From assembly GCF_001742425.1 (NCBI RefSeq), contig NZ_MJEH01000005.1, positions 38,839-102,838 on the forward strand: a stretch of 64,000 nt of DNA, read 5' to 3'. The DNA is from Bacillus solimangrovi. Its GTDB lineage: Bacteria > Bacillota > Bacilli > Bacillales > Bacillaceae_N. Shown here piece after piece: positions 47,420 through 57,297 of the stretch (within the stretch, counting starts at the first letter, position 1; each line of letters starts with the position of its first letter). The notes beneath the pieces were generated by a model that made no database searches, was not told where the DNA came from, and worked only from the letters and a program-made list of their open reading frames with translations. The translations under genes and the position numbers were made by a program.

Positions 47420-48343
47420 TCATTTTTTCACAAATTGAATCATGATCTTTTGATGGACGTTCTCAGTTGCAGGAAATGCATATGGCAATGGTTGTCCATT
47501 AACTAAAATGTCAATATCTATCGTTCGACCGATATTAAGCTCTACTTCTTCTTCGCTACTTAAATCAAAAGTTTTAGAAAGACCTTTATTCAACTCTTGG
47601 GCAAAGTATGATTTGCCTTTATTGCTTTTTACACCAATATAACTTCGACCCTCAGGTTTATTAGCAGTCAACGTAATCTCAAACTTATCCGTTCCCGTTA
47701 ATTTGTACGTTGTTAAAGGAGTCTTACCATCCGTCTGATTAATTTTCTCTAATTGCATTTCATCTGTAGCCGGTTCATCAGTTTCTTGTTCATCTGGTAC
47801 TGGAGTGACTGGTTCTTCACTTCCTGCCCCATTCTCATCTACTTTAGGTTTCTCAACCTCAGGTTCTTCTTGTGAAGGTAATGTAATCCCTTCCTCATAT
47901 CCACCTACTCCTGAACCTGATTCCTCACTTACGCTTCCAGAATTGCTGGGCTTATTTTGATTAAAAAACCAAAAAGATAAAGCAATTGCTAAAATTAATA
48001 CAATTACGAGTATCGTTGGTAAGAAAGATAAGAACTTACTTCCTCTCGTAGATACAGCCTTTTGCTCACGCTTAATCCGTGTCATTCGTTCAGGTACTTC
48101 ATCATCTGCTCTTGGGATTTCTGTAGCAAACTCATGGAAAAGCTGTTCAGGATCTAAGCCAACTGCTTCAGCATACTGTTTTAAAAATGCACGTGCGTAA
48201 AAGTTCCCTGGCATCACATCAAATTTACCTGCTTCAATTGCCTCTAAGTAGCGCTTTTGAATTTTTGTTGTATTTTGCAATTGCTCTAATGTTAAATTTC
48301 GCTCAGCTCTAGCTTGTCTTAAGCGTTGTCCCAATTCACTCAA
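47420..48343 (-). CDS. ymfM: RodZ-like helix-turn-helix membrane protein (YmfM)
   Basis: About 307 aa. N-terminal Cro/C1-type HTH (LGQRLRQARAERNLTLEQLQ, GNFYARAFLKQYAEAVGLDP), one membrane helix (FLPTILVIVLILAIALSFWF, about residue 115), a disordered Pro/Glu-rich linker, and an extracytoplasmic DUF4115 domain. RodZ proteins link MreB and wall synthesis to keep rod shape. TTG at 48343 gives the conserved start LSELGQRL and has GGATGGTG six bases upstream; the ATG four codons earlier lacks a site. Confidence 0.9.
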   Translation of the reverse strand: MSELGQRLRQARAERNLTLEQLQNTTKIQKRYLEAIEAGKFDVMPGNFYARAFLKQYAEAVGLDPEQLFHEFATEIPRADDEVPERMTRIKREQKAVSTRGSKFLSFLPTILVIVLILAIALSFWFFNQNKPSNSGSVSEESGSGVGGYEEGITLPSQEEPEVEKPKVDENGAGSEEPVTPVPDEQETDEPATDEMQLEKINQTDGKTPLTTYKLTGTDKFEITLTANKPEGRSYIGVKSNKGKSYFAQELNKGLSKTFDLSSEEEVELNIGRTIDIDILVNGQPLPYAFPATENVHQKIMIQFVKK

Positions 48344-48475
48344 TGATAACACCATCCAATACTTTCTATTTCAAATCCACTCACAAAACACGATGTTCCA
48401 TAAGTGAATTATGAAAGTCATTGTGTTCTTTCTATTTTTTCTTAACTATTATTAATAGTTAATTCACCTACTTAA

Positions 48476-49267
48476 TTAAAAATCAAACGCCGAAAACCCA
48501 AAATTCGATGACATGTTAGCTTCTTCAACGACTTCATACGTTATTTCTTCATCATGGTCGTTACGCAATTCAATAATATAATCAAAATCGTCCAATGTAT
48601 ATTGTGTTTCTTGCACAAAAATATCAGGGTGTTCAATTACTTTCGTTGCATCCAATGCCATGATTTCTCGAACAAGCTGCCAATGGCGTTCTGAAGCACG
48701 TCTAGTAGAAACTATTCCGTCAATAATGTAGAGATGGTCAGGATTATATTCATCTTCAATAAGCTGACTTCGAATAGTTTGCTTTAATAGAGTGGAAGAT
48801 ACAAATAACCAACGCTTATTTGCACACACGCTTGCAGCTACGATTGACTCAGTTTTTCCAACACGAGGCATGCCCCTAATTCCTATTAATTTGTGACCTT
48901 CCTTTTTATACAATTCCGCCATAAAATCGACAAGTACTCCTAACTCGTCTCTTTCAAAACGAAATATCTTTTTATCATCTTTTTCCCGATGTATGTATCG
49001 ACCATGGCGAACTGCTAAACGATCCCTCAAACTAGGTTCGCGCAATTTTTTTATCGTTATATTATCAATGGTAAGTAAAATTGACTCAAGTCGCTTAATT
49101 TGTTCTGTAGATTCGCTAAGCAAAAGCATACCACGACGCATATCGTCAACCCCATTGATCGTTACAATATTAATGGCAAGCATCCCCAATAGTGAAGAAA
49201 TGTCGCCAAGAAGACCCGGGCGGTTTTTGGAAATTTCATATTCTAAATACCACTCTTTTTTTGCCAT
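48476..49267 (-). CDS. ymfK: YmfK, DUF3388 protein
   Basis: About 263 aa. The N-terminal 75 residues are ACT-like (YLEYEISKNRPGLLGDISSL); residues from about 125 contain the P-loop-like GIRGMPRVGKTESIVAASVC, so it may bind a nucleotide. Role unknown; conserved at this site in bacilli. ATG at 49267 is preferred over TTG two codons earlier because GAGGAG is seven bases upstream. Confidence 0.93.
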   Translation of the reverse strand: MAKKEWYLEYEISKNRPGLLGDISSLLGMLAINIVTINGVDDMRRGMLLLSESTEQIKRLESILLTIDNITIKKLREPSLRDRLAVRHGRYIHREKDDKKIFRFERDELGVLVDFMAELYKKEGHKLIGIRGMPRVGKTESIVAASVCANKRWLFVSSTLLKQTIRSQLIEDEYNPDHLYIIDGIVSTRRASERHWQLVREIMALDATKVIEHPDIFVQETQYTLDDFDYIIELRNDHDEEITYEVVEEANMSSNFGFSAFDF

Positions 49268-49556
49268 ACGCAATCTCCTCTACTATTAAAGCATCTTTCT
49301 CTAATTCATTCGTTTAAAATCCAGTATATGTAGGTTTAAATTGTATTTATTACTATAATAAATGATTTTAGATCAATAGAAAACCCTTTAATCTGTATAG
49401 GAAGAAAGTTTTGTGGCACTTTTGAAATATAGACGAAAAATGAAAGAATAAAATCCAATCGTTAAGTACAATATCAAGAAAAAAATGAAAAATTAACGAT
49501 AATATAAACAATATATTTTCAAATAATAAGCATTTATTTAAATTCATCTACAGAAA

Positions 49557-49580
49557 AAGAGAGGAAAATTCCTCTCTCTT
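49557..49580 (-). terminator. ymfJ terminator
   Basis: Stem AAGAGAGGAA/TTCCTCTCTCTT, followed on the minus strand by TTTTTC. Confidence 0.75.
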
Positions 49581-49585
49581 TCTCT

Positions 49586-49843
49586 TTAATGCACTTCTTT
49601 TCCTTGAACGAGCTTAACCATCATATTTGCAATGGCATGTTGTTCTTCATCAGAAGCAACTTTCCACAATTCTGCTAAAATTCTTTCCTCAGCATTTTTT
49701 GGCTCAACTTGCTGTGCTAAGTAATCACCGATTTCGAACGCAACATTCTCAACAGTTCGATTATCTAAACCGTCTTTTTGAGCTTGTTGCAAACGCCCGC
49801 CAAGAAATTCTTTCCACGTATCAAAATTGTCTAGTACTGACAT
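49586..49843 (-). CDS. ymfJ: YmfJ, DUF3243 protein
   Basis: 85 aa, small acidic helical protein (VLDNFDTWKEFLGGRLQQAQ, VAFEIGDYLAQQVEPKN). Function unknown but conserved in the ymf cluster of bacilli. The ATG at 49843 has AAAGGAG upstream; the longer frame from 49912 adds 23 unconserved residues. Lies 82 bases after ymfI. Confidence 0.92.
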   Translation of the reverse strand: MSVLDNFDTWKEFLGGRLQQAQKDGLDNRTVENVAFEIGDYLAQQVEPKNAEERILAELWKVASDEEQHAIANMMVKLVQGKEVH

Positions 49844-49925
49844 AACCTTCACTCCTTTAAGAGTAGATTCACGTTTAGTTTCTCTATATCTTTGGTGTTT
49901 ATGCATCATCACTTAAAATAAGGTT

Positions 49926-50642
49926 CTATGTATGCCATCCGCCATTTACTCCAATAATTTGACCGTTTACATAAGAAGCATCTTTCGAACATAAAAAGCT
50001 TACAACTGCAGCTATTTCATTTGGTTCAGCAAGTCGCTGTGCTGGAATTTCTTCAGTTAGCATTTGTATATCTGCTTCACTAAACGTATTCAACATATCC
50101 GTTTGTACTGCACCAGGTGAAACACCATTTACGTATACACCACTAGGTGCTAACTCTTTTGCAAGAGCCTTTACTAACGCATTTTGCCCGCCTTTTACCA
50201 TTGAATATAACGTTTCACATGAAGCACCTATTTCACCCCAAATCGATGTAATAAATACAACATGGCCACTTCGTTTGGAAACCATGTTTGGAATAATTTC
50301 CTTCGTTAACAAGTAAGGCACAGTGCAATGTAGATTCACCATATCTGTAACAGTATCACTGTCCATATCAGTAATTAAGCCAAAGACAGAACGACCACTA
50401 TTATGCACACAAAGATCAATCGAAGTAGTTAGTTGTTGTTTGATTTCTTCGATTGCACTTGGTTTCGTTAAATCAGCTTGAATAACATAAGATGGAACGT
50501 CTAATTCATGTTGTAATGATGTTACAGCTTGTTCATTTTGATAATAATGTAGATACAGATTATAACCATCTTTTGCTAAACGTTTTGCAATTGCTTGACC
50601 GATTCCACCACTTGCACCAGTTATAAATGCCCATCTCTCCAT
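49926..50642 (-). CDS. ymfI: short-chain dehydrogenase/reductase YmfI
   Basis: 238 aa NAD(P)-dependent oxidoreductase of the FabG-like SDR type. The Rossmann motif TGASGGIGQAIAKRLA, the HNSGRS segment, and catalytic Ser (VFITSIWGE) and YSMVKGG (YxxxK) are intact. The C-terminus NGQIIGVNGGWHT is typical. Substrate unknown. GGAGGG upstream. It follows ymfH by 45 bases. Confidence 0.93.
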   Translation of the reverse strand: MERWAFITGASGGIGQAIAKRLAKDGYNLYLHYYQNEQAVTSLQHELDVPSYVIQADLTKPSAIEEIKQQLTTSIDLCVHNSGRSVFGLITDMDSDTVTDMVNLHCTVPYLLTKEIIPNMVSKRSGHVVFITSIWGEIGASCETLYSMVKGGQNALVKALAKELAPSGVYVNGVSPGAVQTDMLNTFSEADIQMLTEEIPAQRLAEPNEIAAVVSFLCSKDASYVNGQIIGVNGGWHT

Positions 50643-50687
50643 TTCCCATCAATCCCTCCTCTATTTTCGCAGGAAAAAGCAAGCCGA

Positions 50688-51983
50688 TTAAGACTGGCTT
50701 GCTTTCGGTAAAATATAAAAACTTGTAAAACGATTTTCTTGAAACAACTCTTCTGCAGAAGCTTTTACATCGGATAATGTTAATTTTTCTAATACTTCAA
50801 CGATTGAAAATAGGTTCATATCGTGGAATTGGTACCTCGTAAATTGGTTTGCAATAAATTCTGGAGAGTTTAATGACCGAAGGAACGAACCGATCTTTTT
50901 GCGACGAATACGCTCTAATTGTTCCTCTGTTAACACTTTATCGCGTTCATTTAAAGCAATTTGTTTTATTCGTTTTGACAGTTCCTTCGGTTCACTACTA
51001 TCACTTCCAATTATAGCGAACGCAAAATCTCCCTCTTCTGTATAGTCATAGCTAAATGTTTCATCAATTAAACCAGCTTCATACAATTGTTCATAAAAAG
51101 GTGAACTCTTACCGAATATCATGTCTAAAAGCACTTTCATTGCTAGCTCAATTTTTAATTTTTCGATTCCTCGTTTTTGTGGAGCACTCCCCTTGAAACC
51201 GATCATACACTTTGGACGCTGAACAGACATGTGTAATTCTTTCTCTGTTACATGAACCGCTTCAGGTTCATCTGGAGAAAAACGTTCAATAGGTGGCTGC
51301 TCTTGATATTCCTTTTGGGATTGATTTTCTCTAACTTGTTGCATAATACGCTCAGGTTCAACAGCTCCAACTATAAATAGAAGCATATTACTCGGATGAT
51401 AGAACGTATTATAACAAGTATATAGTAATTCATCTGTAATCTTTGCGATTGACTCTTTCGTACCTGCAATATCAATTTTCACTGGGTGGTTTTGATACAT
51501 ATTTTCAATAACCCCGAAATAAGCTCGCCAATCTGGATTATCATCGTACATCGTGATTTCTTGACCAATAATGCCCTTTTCTTTTTCAACCGTTTCTTCA
51601 GTAAAATAAGGGTCTTGCACAAAATCAATTAAAGTTTCAAGGTTTTGTTGGACATTTGACGTGCCTGAAAATAAATATGCTGTTCGTGTAAATGAAGTAA
51701 ATGCGTTGGCGGATGCACCCTGTTTGCTAAAACTTTGAAAAACATCCCCATCCTCTTTTTCAAATAACTTGTGCTCAAGGAAATGAGCAATTCCATCAGG
51801 AACTTTCAATTCATCCTTTTCACCTAAAGGAACAAAATGATTATCGATCGATCCATACTTCGTTGTGAATACAGCGAACGTTTTTTGAAAGCCTTTCTTC
51901 GGTAAAATATATACGTCAAGGCCATTTGGTAACTTCTCATAGTATAATGATTCATCTAATTGTGAGAATTGATTTACATCCAT
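50688..51983 (-). CDS. ymfH: M16 zinc peptidase YmfH
   Basis: 431 aa. The inverted zinc motif HFLEHKLFE (HxxEH) and a downstream Glu region are intact, so this is the active subunit. In B. subtilis YmfH and YmfF are paired M16 proteins that probably form a heterodimer, as in AlbE/AlbF-type peptidases. The ATG overlaps the ymfF stop by one base, and GGAGGG lies upstream, so the two are coupled. Confidence 0.95.
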   Translation of the reverse strand: MDVNQFSQLDESLYYEKLPNGLDVYILPKKGFQKTFAVFTTKYGSIDNHFVPLGEKDELKVPDGIAHFLEHKLFEKEDGDVFQSFSKQGASANAFTSFTRTAYLFSGTSNVQQNLETLIDFVQDPYFTEETVEKEKGIIGQEITMYDDNPDWRAYFGVIENMYQNHPVKIDIAGTKESIAKITDELLYTCYNTFYHPSNMLLFIVGAVEPERIMQQVRENQSQKEYQEQPPIERFSPDEPEAVHVTEKELHMSVQRPKCMIGFKGSAPQKRGIEKLKIELAMKVLLDMIFGKSSPFYEQLYEAGLIDETFSYDYTEEGDFAFAIIGSDSSEPKELSKRIKQIALNERDKVLTEEQLERIRRKKIGSFLRSLNSPEFIANQFTRYQFHDMNLFSIVEVLEKLTLSDVKASAEELFQENRFTSFYILPKASQS

Positions 51984-53266
51984 TATGCACCCTCCGTTCC
52001 TTTTAGGAAATAAATGGTGTCTATATGAATCGTTTCGCCTACCTTAATTAACTCTTCTCTTGTCACACGCTCAATACCATCAATCCATTGTTGTGGTGTT
52101 CTTTGTATACCACCTAATACATTTTGATATGCCATTTCAATAAATCCATGTGCCGTATCCATCATTTCTAACAATTGATTTTTAAGCACTGCTTTTGTTT
52201 GAGCTATTTCATCATCGGTAAAATTCCCTTGCTTCATTTCTTCCATTTGCTCCCGAATTATAGATAATGCTTTGTCATATTCCTTTGATTCGATACCACT
52301 CATAACGAAAATCAGTCCTTTATGACTTTCAATACGTGAGGCAGCATAATACGCAAGTGAGGCTTTTTCTCTAACATTTATAAACAGCTTAGAATGAGAA
52401 AACCCACCGAACAATCCATTGAACAATTGCAATGCATAATAATCTTTATCTGAATACGTTATCTCTGTTCGATAGCCAATATGTAACTTACCTTGCTTTA
52501 CATCATGCTCCTCAATAATCTCCTGTTCTTCATGTGAAATAAAATGAGTAACATTCGTTTTATTTGCTGTTCGTGATTGCTGTATAGGTAGCTTGAAATA
52601 TTTTTCGGTTAACGTTTCAGCCTGATTTTCTTCCAAATCACCGATAAAATAAAGATCAATTTCATCGTTATGAAGCATATGCTCGTATGTTTCATACAAA
52701 CTTTCAGCAGAGATCGAATCAACTTCATCGATATTCCCATGAACATTTAAGCGATATGGTTCATGCTGGCACATTTCCTCTACTAAACGCATGTTAGCAT
52801 AACGCAATTTGTCGTCATAAATTGACTGTATTCGCTGCTTTAATGATCGTTTCTCTTGCTCAACAATCTTATTATTAAATGCGCCATCTTCTAATGCGGG
52901 GTGTTGCAATACTTCAGCTAGAAGTTGAACACCTTGTTCTAACAATGGTTCATTAGTTGAAAGAAACTTCTCATTAGCAATGTCCATACGCAACGTAATA
53001 ATATGATTCTCACCTTTTTTAGCAACCTCACTTGATAAAACTGCACCATACAGCTCTTCAAGGCGACCTCTTAACTTGGTAGCTGTTGGATAAGATTGTG
53101 TACCTGATTCTAAGACATGTGGAAGCAAAGAACGAGTTGTAACCGTGTCTTCAAGTAATGGAGCCTTGATCTTTAAAACAATTCCATTTGTTTTAAATTT
53201 TTTTGTTGTGATTGTATGAAGTGTTAATCCATTTAAACGGATCTTCTTTTCATCAATTTGTTCCAT
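51983..53266 (-). CDS. ymfF: M16 peptidase-like partner YmfF, inactive
   Basis: About 427 aa, same M16 fold as YmfH. The position of the zinc motif reads SLLPHVLESGT, without the HxxEH pattern, so catalysis is not expected; it likely shapes the chamber of the YmfF-YmfH complex. ATG at 53266 is eight bases after GGAGG; the ATG two codons earlier is too close. Confidence 0.93.
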   Translation of the reverse strand: MEQIDEKKIRLNGLTLHTITTKKFKTNGIVLKIKAPLLEDTVTTRSLLPHVLESGTQSYPTATKLRGRLEELYGAVLSSEVAKKGENHIITLRMDIANEKFLSTNEPLLEQGVQLLAEVLQHPALEDGAFNNKIVEQEKRSLKQRIQSIYDDKLRYANMRLVEEMCQHEPYRLNVHGNIDEVDSISAESLYETYEHMLHNDEIDLYFIGDLEENQAETLTEKYFKLPIQQSRTANKTNVTHFISHEEQEIIEEHDVKQGKLHIGYRTEITYSDKDYYALQLFNGLFGGFSHSKLFINVREKASLAYYAASRIESHKGLIFVMSGIESKEYDKALSIIREQMEEMKQGNFTDDEIAQTKAVLKNQLLEMMDTAHGFIEMAYQNVLGGIQRTPQQWIDGIERVTREELIKVGETIHIDTIYFLKGTEGA

Positions 53267-53450
53267 TTTCATTCCTCCTTTTTAAACATAAAATGTTTCA
53301 TTTTTTACTATGTTGCGTTGTACACACTATTATCATCCATTTTTTCTCTATTATCAGCATACGCAAAACATCATGTTAATATTTTCATATATGACCAACC
53401 ATTGCTTTTATTTTCTCTTTTCTTCACTTAATTTGCAAGAAATGAGAAAT

Positions 53451-53491
53451 ACACCTCCGTTTTAGTACAATTTATACTAAAACGAAGGTGT
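53451..53491 (-). terminator. nupNOPQ terminator
   Basis: Long near-perfect stem ACACCTCCGTTTTAGTA/TACTAAAACGAAGGTGT, 45 bases after the nupQ stop. Confidence 0.85.
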
Positions 53492-53539
53492 ACAAATCAA
53501 GTTTCAACTTAAAATGATGCTTATAAAAATAAAGTAACT

Positions 53540-54499
53540 TTATCTTTGCCCTTTTTCATATGGTTTTCCAATTGCCTTAGGTGCATCAGCACGTCCCACA
53601 AATCCAGCTAAAGCGAGGATTGTTAACACATACGGAGCAATTGTTAAATACACCTTCGGAATATCTTGCAGTAACGGTAATTGTTCACCTGTAATACTTA
53701 TTGATTGGGCTAGTCCAAAGAATAAGGCTGCTCCTAATGCTCCTAATGGATGCCATTTACCGAAGATCATTGCTGCTAGTGCCATGAACCCTTGACCAGA
53801 AATCGTTCCATGTGAGAAGTTTCCTGAAATAGATGTCGCATACACAGCTCCACCAATACCAGCTAAAACACCTGATAAGATAACACCTGTATAACGCATT
53901 CTCTTTACATTAATTCCCATCGTATCTGCTGCCATCGGATGTTCACCTACTGCTCGTAAACGTAAGCCGAATGGAGTTTTATAAATGACAAACCAAACTA
54001 CAAATGCAAACAATATTGCAATATATGAGGTTAAATACGCACTGCTAAAAAACAATGGCCCAATAATTGGAATATCACTTAAAAATGGAATATCCATTTT
54101 ATAAATACGCTCATCAATAAAGTCTGTTTGTCCTTTTCCATAAATCTTTTTAATAAGGAATACCGTTAAACCTGCGGCTAAGAAGTTAATGGCTACACCA
54201 CTGACAACTTGATCAGCTCGTAGTGTAATCGAGGCCACAGCATGTAATACTGCGAATAAACCACCGATAACACCTGCAATTAATATCGCTACCCATGGGG
54301 CTGCTATGCTAAGGGAATCTTGCAACGTAAGTGTCCCAACTATACCAACGAAAGCCCCCATTAACATTAGACCTTCAAGACCAATGTTAACAACACCTGA
54401 ACGTTCACTGAATACACCACCAAGTGCTGTGAAGATAAGTGGGGATGCATAGAAAATGGCTGCAGGGATGATAATTTCAAGTATGTGCATGATATCCAT
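53540..54499 (-). CDS. nupQ: nucleoside ABC transporter permease (NupQ/YufQ)
   Basis: 319 aa, about eight membrane segments, BPD-transp-2 family. FTALGGVFSERSGVVNIGLE is the typical opening of the second permease of BMP-type nucleoside importers, and VGEHPMAADTMGINVKRMRY is the cytoplasmic coupling loop. It ends GKPYEKGQR. GGAGGGG lies at the end of nupP; the two genes abut. Confidence 0.95.
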   Translation of the reverse strand: MDIMHILEIIIPAAIFYASPLIFTALGGVFSERSGVVNIGLEGLMLMGAFVGIVGTLTLQDSLSIAAPWVAILIAGVIGGLFAVLHAVASITLRADQVVSGVAINFLAAGLTVFLIKKIYGKGQTDFIDERIYKMDIPFLSDIPIIGPLFFSSAYLTSYIAILFAFVVWFVIYKTPFGLRLRAVGEHPMAADTMGINVKRMRYTGVILSGVLAGIGGAVYATSISGNFSHGTISGQGFMALAAMIFGKWHPLGALGAALFFGLAQSISITGEQLPLLQDIPKVYLTIAPYVLTILALAGFVGRADAPKAIGKPYEKGQR

Positions 54500-55561
54500 T
54501 TAGTTCCCCTCCTTCTTGAAACGGTTTAAGAACACACGGATGATGTATCCAGAAGCTACGAAGAAAATAATTAACGCAATTATAATCTCAACTAACTCTG
54601 TTGGAACACCTGCAGATGATTGCATTGTTAGCGCACCAATTTTTAGACCGCCGAATAAAGCTGAACCAAAAATAACGCCAAGAGCTGTGTTTGCTCCAAG
54701 TAACGCTACTGCGATACCGTCAAAACCAACACCAGTGAAGCCTCCGTTAATCGTCATATATTGATACGTACCAAGTCCTTCCATCGAACCTGCTACACCA
54801 GCAAACCCTCCTGCAATGAGCATTGAAAGGACAACGTTACGAGATACATTCATACCCGCATATTCCGAAGCATGTTGGTTAAAACCAACTGAGCGAAGTT
54901 CGTAACCTTTGGAAGTTTTCTCAAGAATAAACCACATAAGAACTGCACCGATTATCGCGATAATAATCCCATAATGCATACGTGAAAACTCAGTTAAACT
55001 TTGCAAGAATTCTGAGGATAATGATGCACTTGGTTGAATCGTATCCGTACGTTCACCAGGAACGAGCAAATAATTACGAATAATAGAGTTCGTTACGTGT
55101 AAAGCAATATAGTTCATCATAATTGTGACGATAACTTCATGCACACGAAACCTAGCTTTTAGAATACCAGGTACAAATCCCCATAACGCACCTGCAATTG
55201 CTGCTGCAATGATAGCAAGCGGAAGATGAATAAGCTTTGGTAAACCTTCAAAAGCAACCCCTACCCAGACGGATGCTAACCATCCGACAAGCATTTGCCC
55301 TTCAACACCGATGTTAAATAAGCCCGTTCTAAAAGCAAATGCAACAGATAGACCAGCAAGAATAAGCGGACTCATTGCTCGAATTGTTTCACCAATTACG
55401 TACGGGTCACCGACGATACCTTTAATTAATGCTGAATACCCTTCAATCGGATTATAATTACTAACTAACATAATGATAGCACCAACAATCAATCCAAGTA
55501 CGACAGAAAATATCGGTACGAGAATATTAATGAAACGTTGATTAGATAAAAGGCGTTGCAT
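54500..55561 (-). CDS. nupP: nucleoside ABC transporter permease (NupP/YufP)
   Basis: 353 aa, about nine membrane segments, partner of NupQ. AFRTGLFNIGVEGQMLVGWL and VGFNQHASEYAGMNVSRNVV are the family motifs. The ATG overlaps the stop of nupO by one base. Confidence 0.95.
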   Translation of the reverse strand: MQRLLSNQRFINILVPIFSVVLGLIVGAIIMLVSNYNPIEGYSALIKGIVGDPYVIGETIRAMSPLILAGLSVAFAFRTGLFNIGVEGQMLVGWLASVWVGVAFEGLPKLIHLPLAIIAAAIAGALWGFVPGILKARFRVHEVIVTIMMNYIALHVTNSIIRNYLLVPGERTDTIQPSASLSSEFLQSLTEFSRMHYGIIIAIIGAVLMWFILEKTSKGYELRSVGFNQHASEYAGMNVSRNVVLSMLIAGGFAGVAGSMEGLGTYQYMTINGGFTGVGFDGIAVALLGANTALGVIFGSALFGGLKIGALTMQSSAGVPTELVEIIIALIIFFVASGYIIRVFLNRFKKEGN

Positions 55562-57087
55562 TATTTATCACCTTCTTTCTTAAGGCTTCCTCCAGCCATT
55601 AACAATCCAAGCTCTTGTTCACTCGTTTCTTGAGGATCAACGATATCAACAATTTCACCTTCATAAATAACCGCAATCTTATCACTTACATTAATAACTT
55701 CTTCTAATTCAAGACTTAATAAAAGCACTGCTTTTCCTTTATCACGTTCTTCAATTAATTTTTGATGGATGAATTCAATTGCACCAACGTCTAAACCACG
55801 TGTAGGTTGTGCTGCAATTAATAAGTCAGGACTTCGATCGACTTCTCGAGCAATAATTGCTTTTTGCTGGTTTCCTCCTGAGAGTGCACGTGCTAGCGTA
55901 TACTCATCTGGTGTGCGTACGTCATACTCTTTGATTAAGGAACGAGCCTTATCATAAATAGCAGTTTCGTTTAAAACTCCCATATTTGAATACGGCTTTT
56001 GATAATACGTTTGAAGGACCATATTTTCACCAATCTGAAAATCAAGTACGAGTCCATGCTTATGACGATCTTCTGGAATATGGGCAACACCTGACTCCGT
56101 AACTTTTCGTGGCGTGTTGTTCGTAATTTCTTTCCCATTTAAACGAATAGATCCTGATTCTACTTTACGCAATCCAGTAATCGCTTCAATTAGTTCAGAT
56201 TGTCCATTCCCATCAATTCCAGCAATTCCAACAATCTCACCAGCTCTAACTGACAGGTTTAAGTTTTTAACAGCTGGAATGTTTCGCGCATCATTTACCA
56301 TTAACTTTTCTATCGTTAACACCTCACCTTGAGGCGATGCTTTCATTTTATTAGTCTTGAAATTCACTTCACGTCCAACCATCAAAGATGCTAGTTCATC
56401 TTCATTCGTTTCAGAAATAGAAACAGTTCCAATACCTTTACCTTTACGAATAATTGTACAGCGATCACTAACTTCCATAATTTCTTTTAACTTATGGGTA
56501 ATTAAAATAATTGATTTACCTTCTTGAATTAACTTACGCATAATTTGAATAAGTTCTTTAATTTCTTGTGGTGTTAATACCGCTGTCGGTTCGTCAAAAA
56601 TGATTATATCTGCACCACGGTATAATGTTTTCAATATTTCGACACGTTGTTGCATTCCGACTGAAATATCTTCAATTTTTGCATTTGGATCTACATGAAG
56701 ACCATACTGTTCAGATAATTGTTTGATTTCTTTAGCTGCTTGTCTAATATTAACTGTTCCATATTTAACAAGCTCATTTCCTAGAATAATATTTTCTGTG
56801 ACTGTAAAGTTTTCAACGAGCATAAAATGCTGATGCACCATACCGATACCAAGGTCATTTGCAACATTTGGATCCGTAATTTTCACTTTTTCTCCACGCA
56901 CTTTAATTTCTCCAGCTTCAGGTTGGTAAAGACCGAAGAGGACATTCATTAAGGTGGACTTTCCTGCGCCATTTTCCCCAAGCAGGGCGTGGATCTCACC
57001 TTGTTTAAGTTGTAATGTAATATTGTCGTTTGCAACAAATCCGTTAAACTCTTTACGAATTTGGTTCATCTCAATAACATGTTCCAT
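55561..57087 (-). CDS. nupO: nucleoside ABC transporter ATPase (NupO/YufO)
   Basis: 508 aa with two ABC domains. First: LLGENGAGKSTLMNVLFG, then ISVGMQQRVEILKTLYRGAD and IIFDEPTAVLTPQE. Second is the degenerate type (GIAGIDGNGQSELIEAI, LSGGNQQKAIIAREV, IAAQPTRGLDVGA). This layout fits the sugar/nucleoside importer class. GAAGGGGGAG precedes the ATG. Confidence 0.96.
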   Translation of the reverse strand: MEHVIEMNQIRKEFNGFVANDNITLQLKQGEIHALLGENGAGKSTLMNVLFGLYQPEAGEIKVRGEKVKITDPNVANDLGIGMVHQHFMLVENFTVTENIILGNELVKYGTVNIRQAAKEIKQLSEQYGLHVDPNAKIEDISVGMQQRVEILKTLYRGADIIIFDEPTAVLTPQEIKELIQIMRKLIQEGKSIILITHKLKEIMEVSDRCTIIRKGKGIGTVSISETNEDELASLMVGREVNFKTNKMKASPQGEVLTIEKLMVNDARNIPAVKNLNLSVRAGEIVGIAGIDGNGQSELIEAITGLRKVESGSIRLNGKEITNNTPRKVTESGVAHIPEDRHKHGLVLDFQIGENMVLQTYYQKPYSNMGVLNETAIYDKARSLIKEYDVRTPDEYTLARALSGGNQQKAIIAREVDRSPDLLIAAQPTRGLDVGAIEFIHQKLIEERDKGKAVLLLSLELEEVINVSDKIAVIYEGEIVDIVDPQETSEQELGLLMAGGSLKKEGDK

Positions 57088-57254
57088 GCTGCTCCCCCTT
57101 CGAAAAAACAGAACCCTCTTTGTCTTTGTCAGAGATACTGTTTTTCTATTAAATTAGGAAAGAATAACTATATACCTATTCTGCAAGATTGTGAAATTAT
57201 ACCTAAATTTTACATAGTCCTTTATTACTCTTTAAATCATCCTAAGGTTAAAAT

Positions 57255-57286
57255 CAAGCGCTTTGCTTCATTGAGCAAAGCGCTTG
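57255..57286 (-). terminator. attenuator-like terminator after nupN
   Basis: Perfect 13-bp stem CAAGCGCTTTGCT/AGCAAAGCGCTTG between nupN and nupO, followed on the minus strand by ATTTTAAC. It could lower expression of the downstream transporter genes relative to the binding protein. Confidence 0.8.
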
Positions 57287-57297
57287 TATGTTCTCAA

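Noticed and set aside
57255..57286. Purine-type riboswitch controlling the nucleoside transporter
   Set aside because: The element is a simple perfect hairpin between nupN and nupO without the three-helix junction of a purine riboswitch; none was seen upstream of nupN either.
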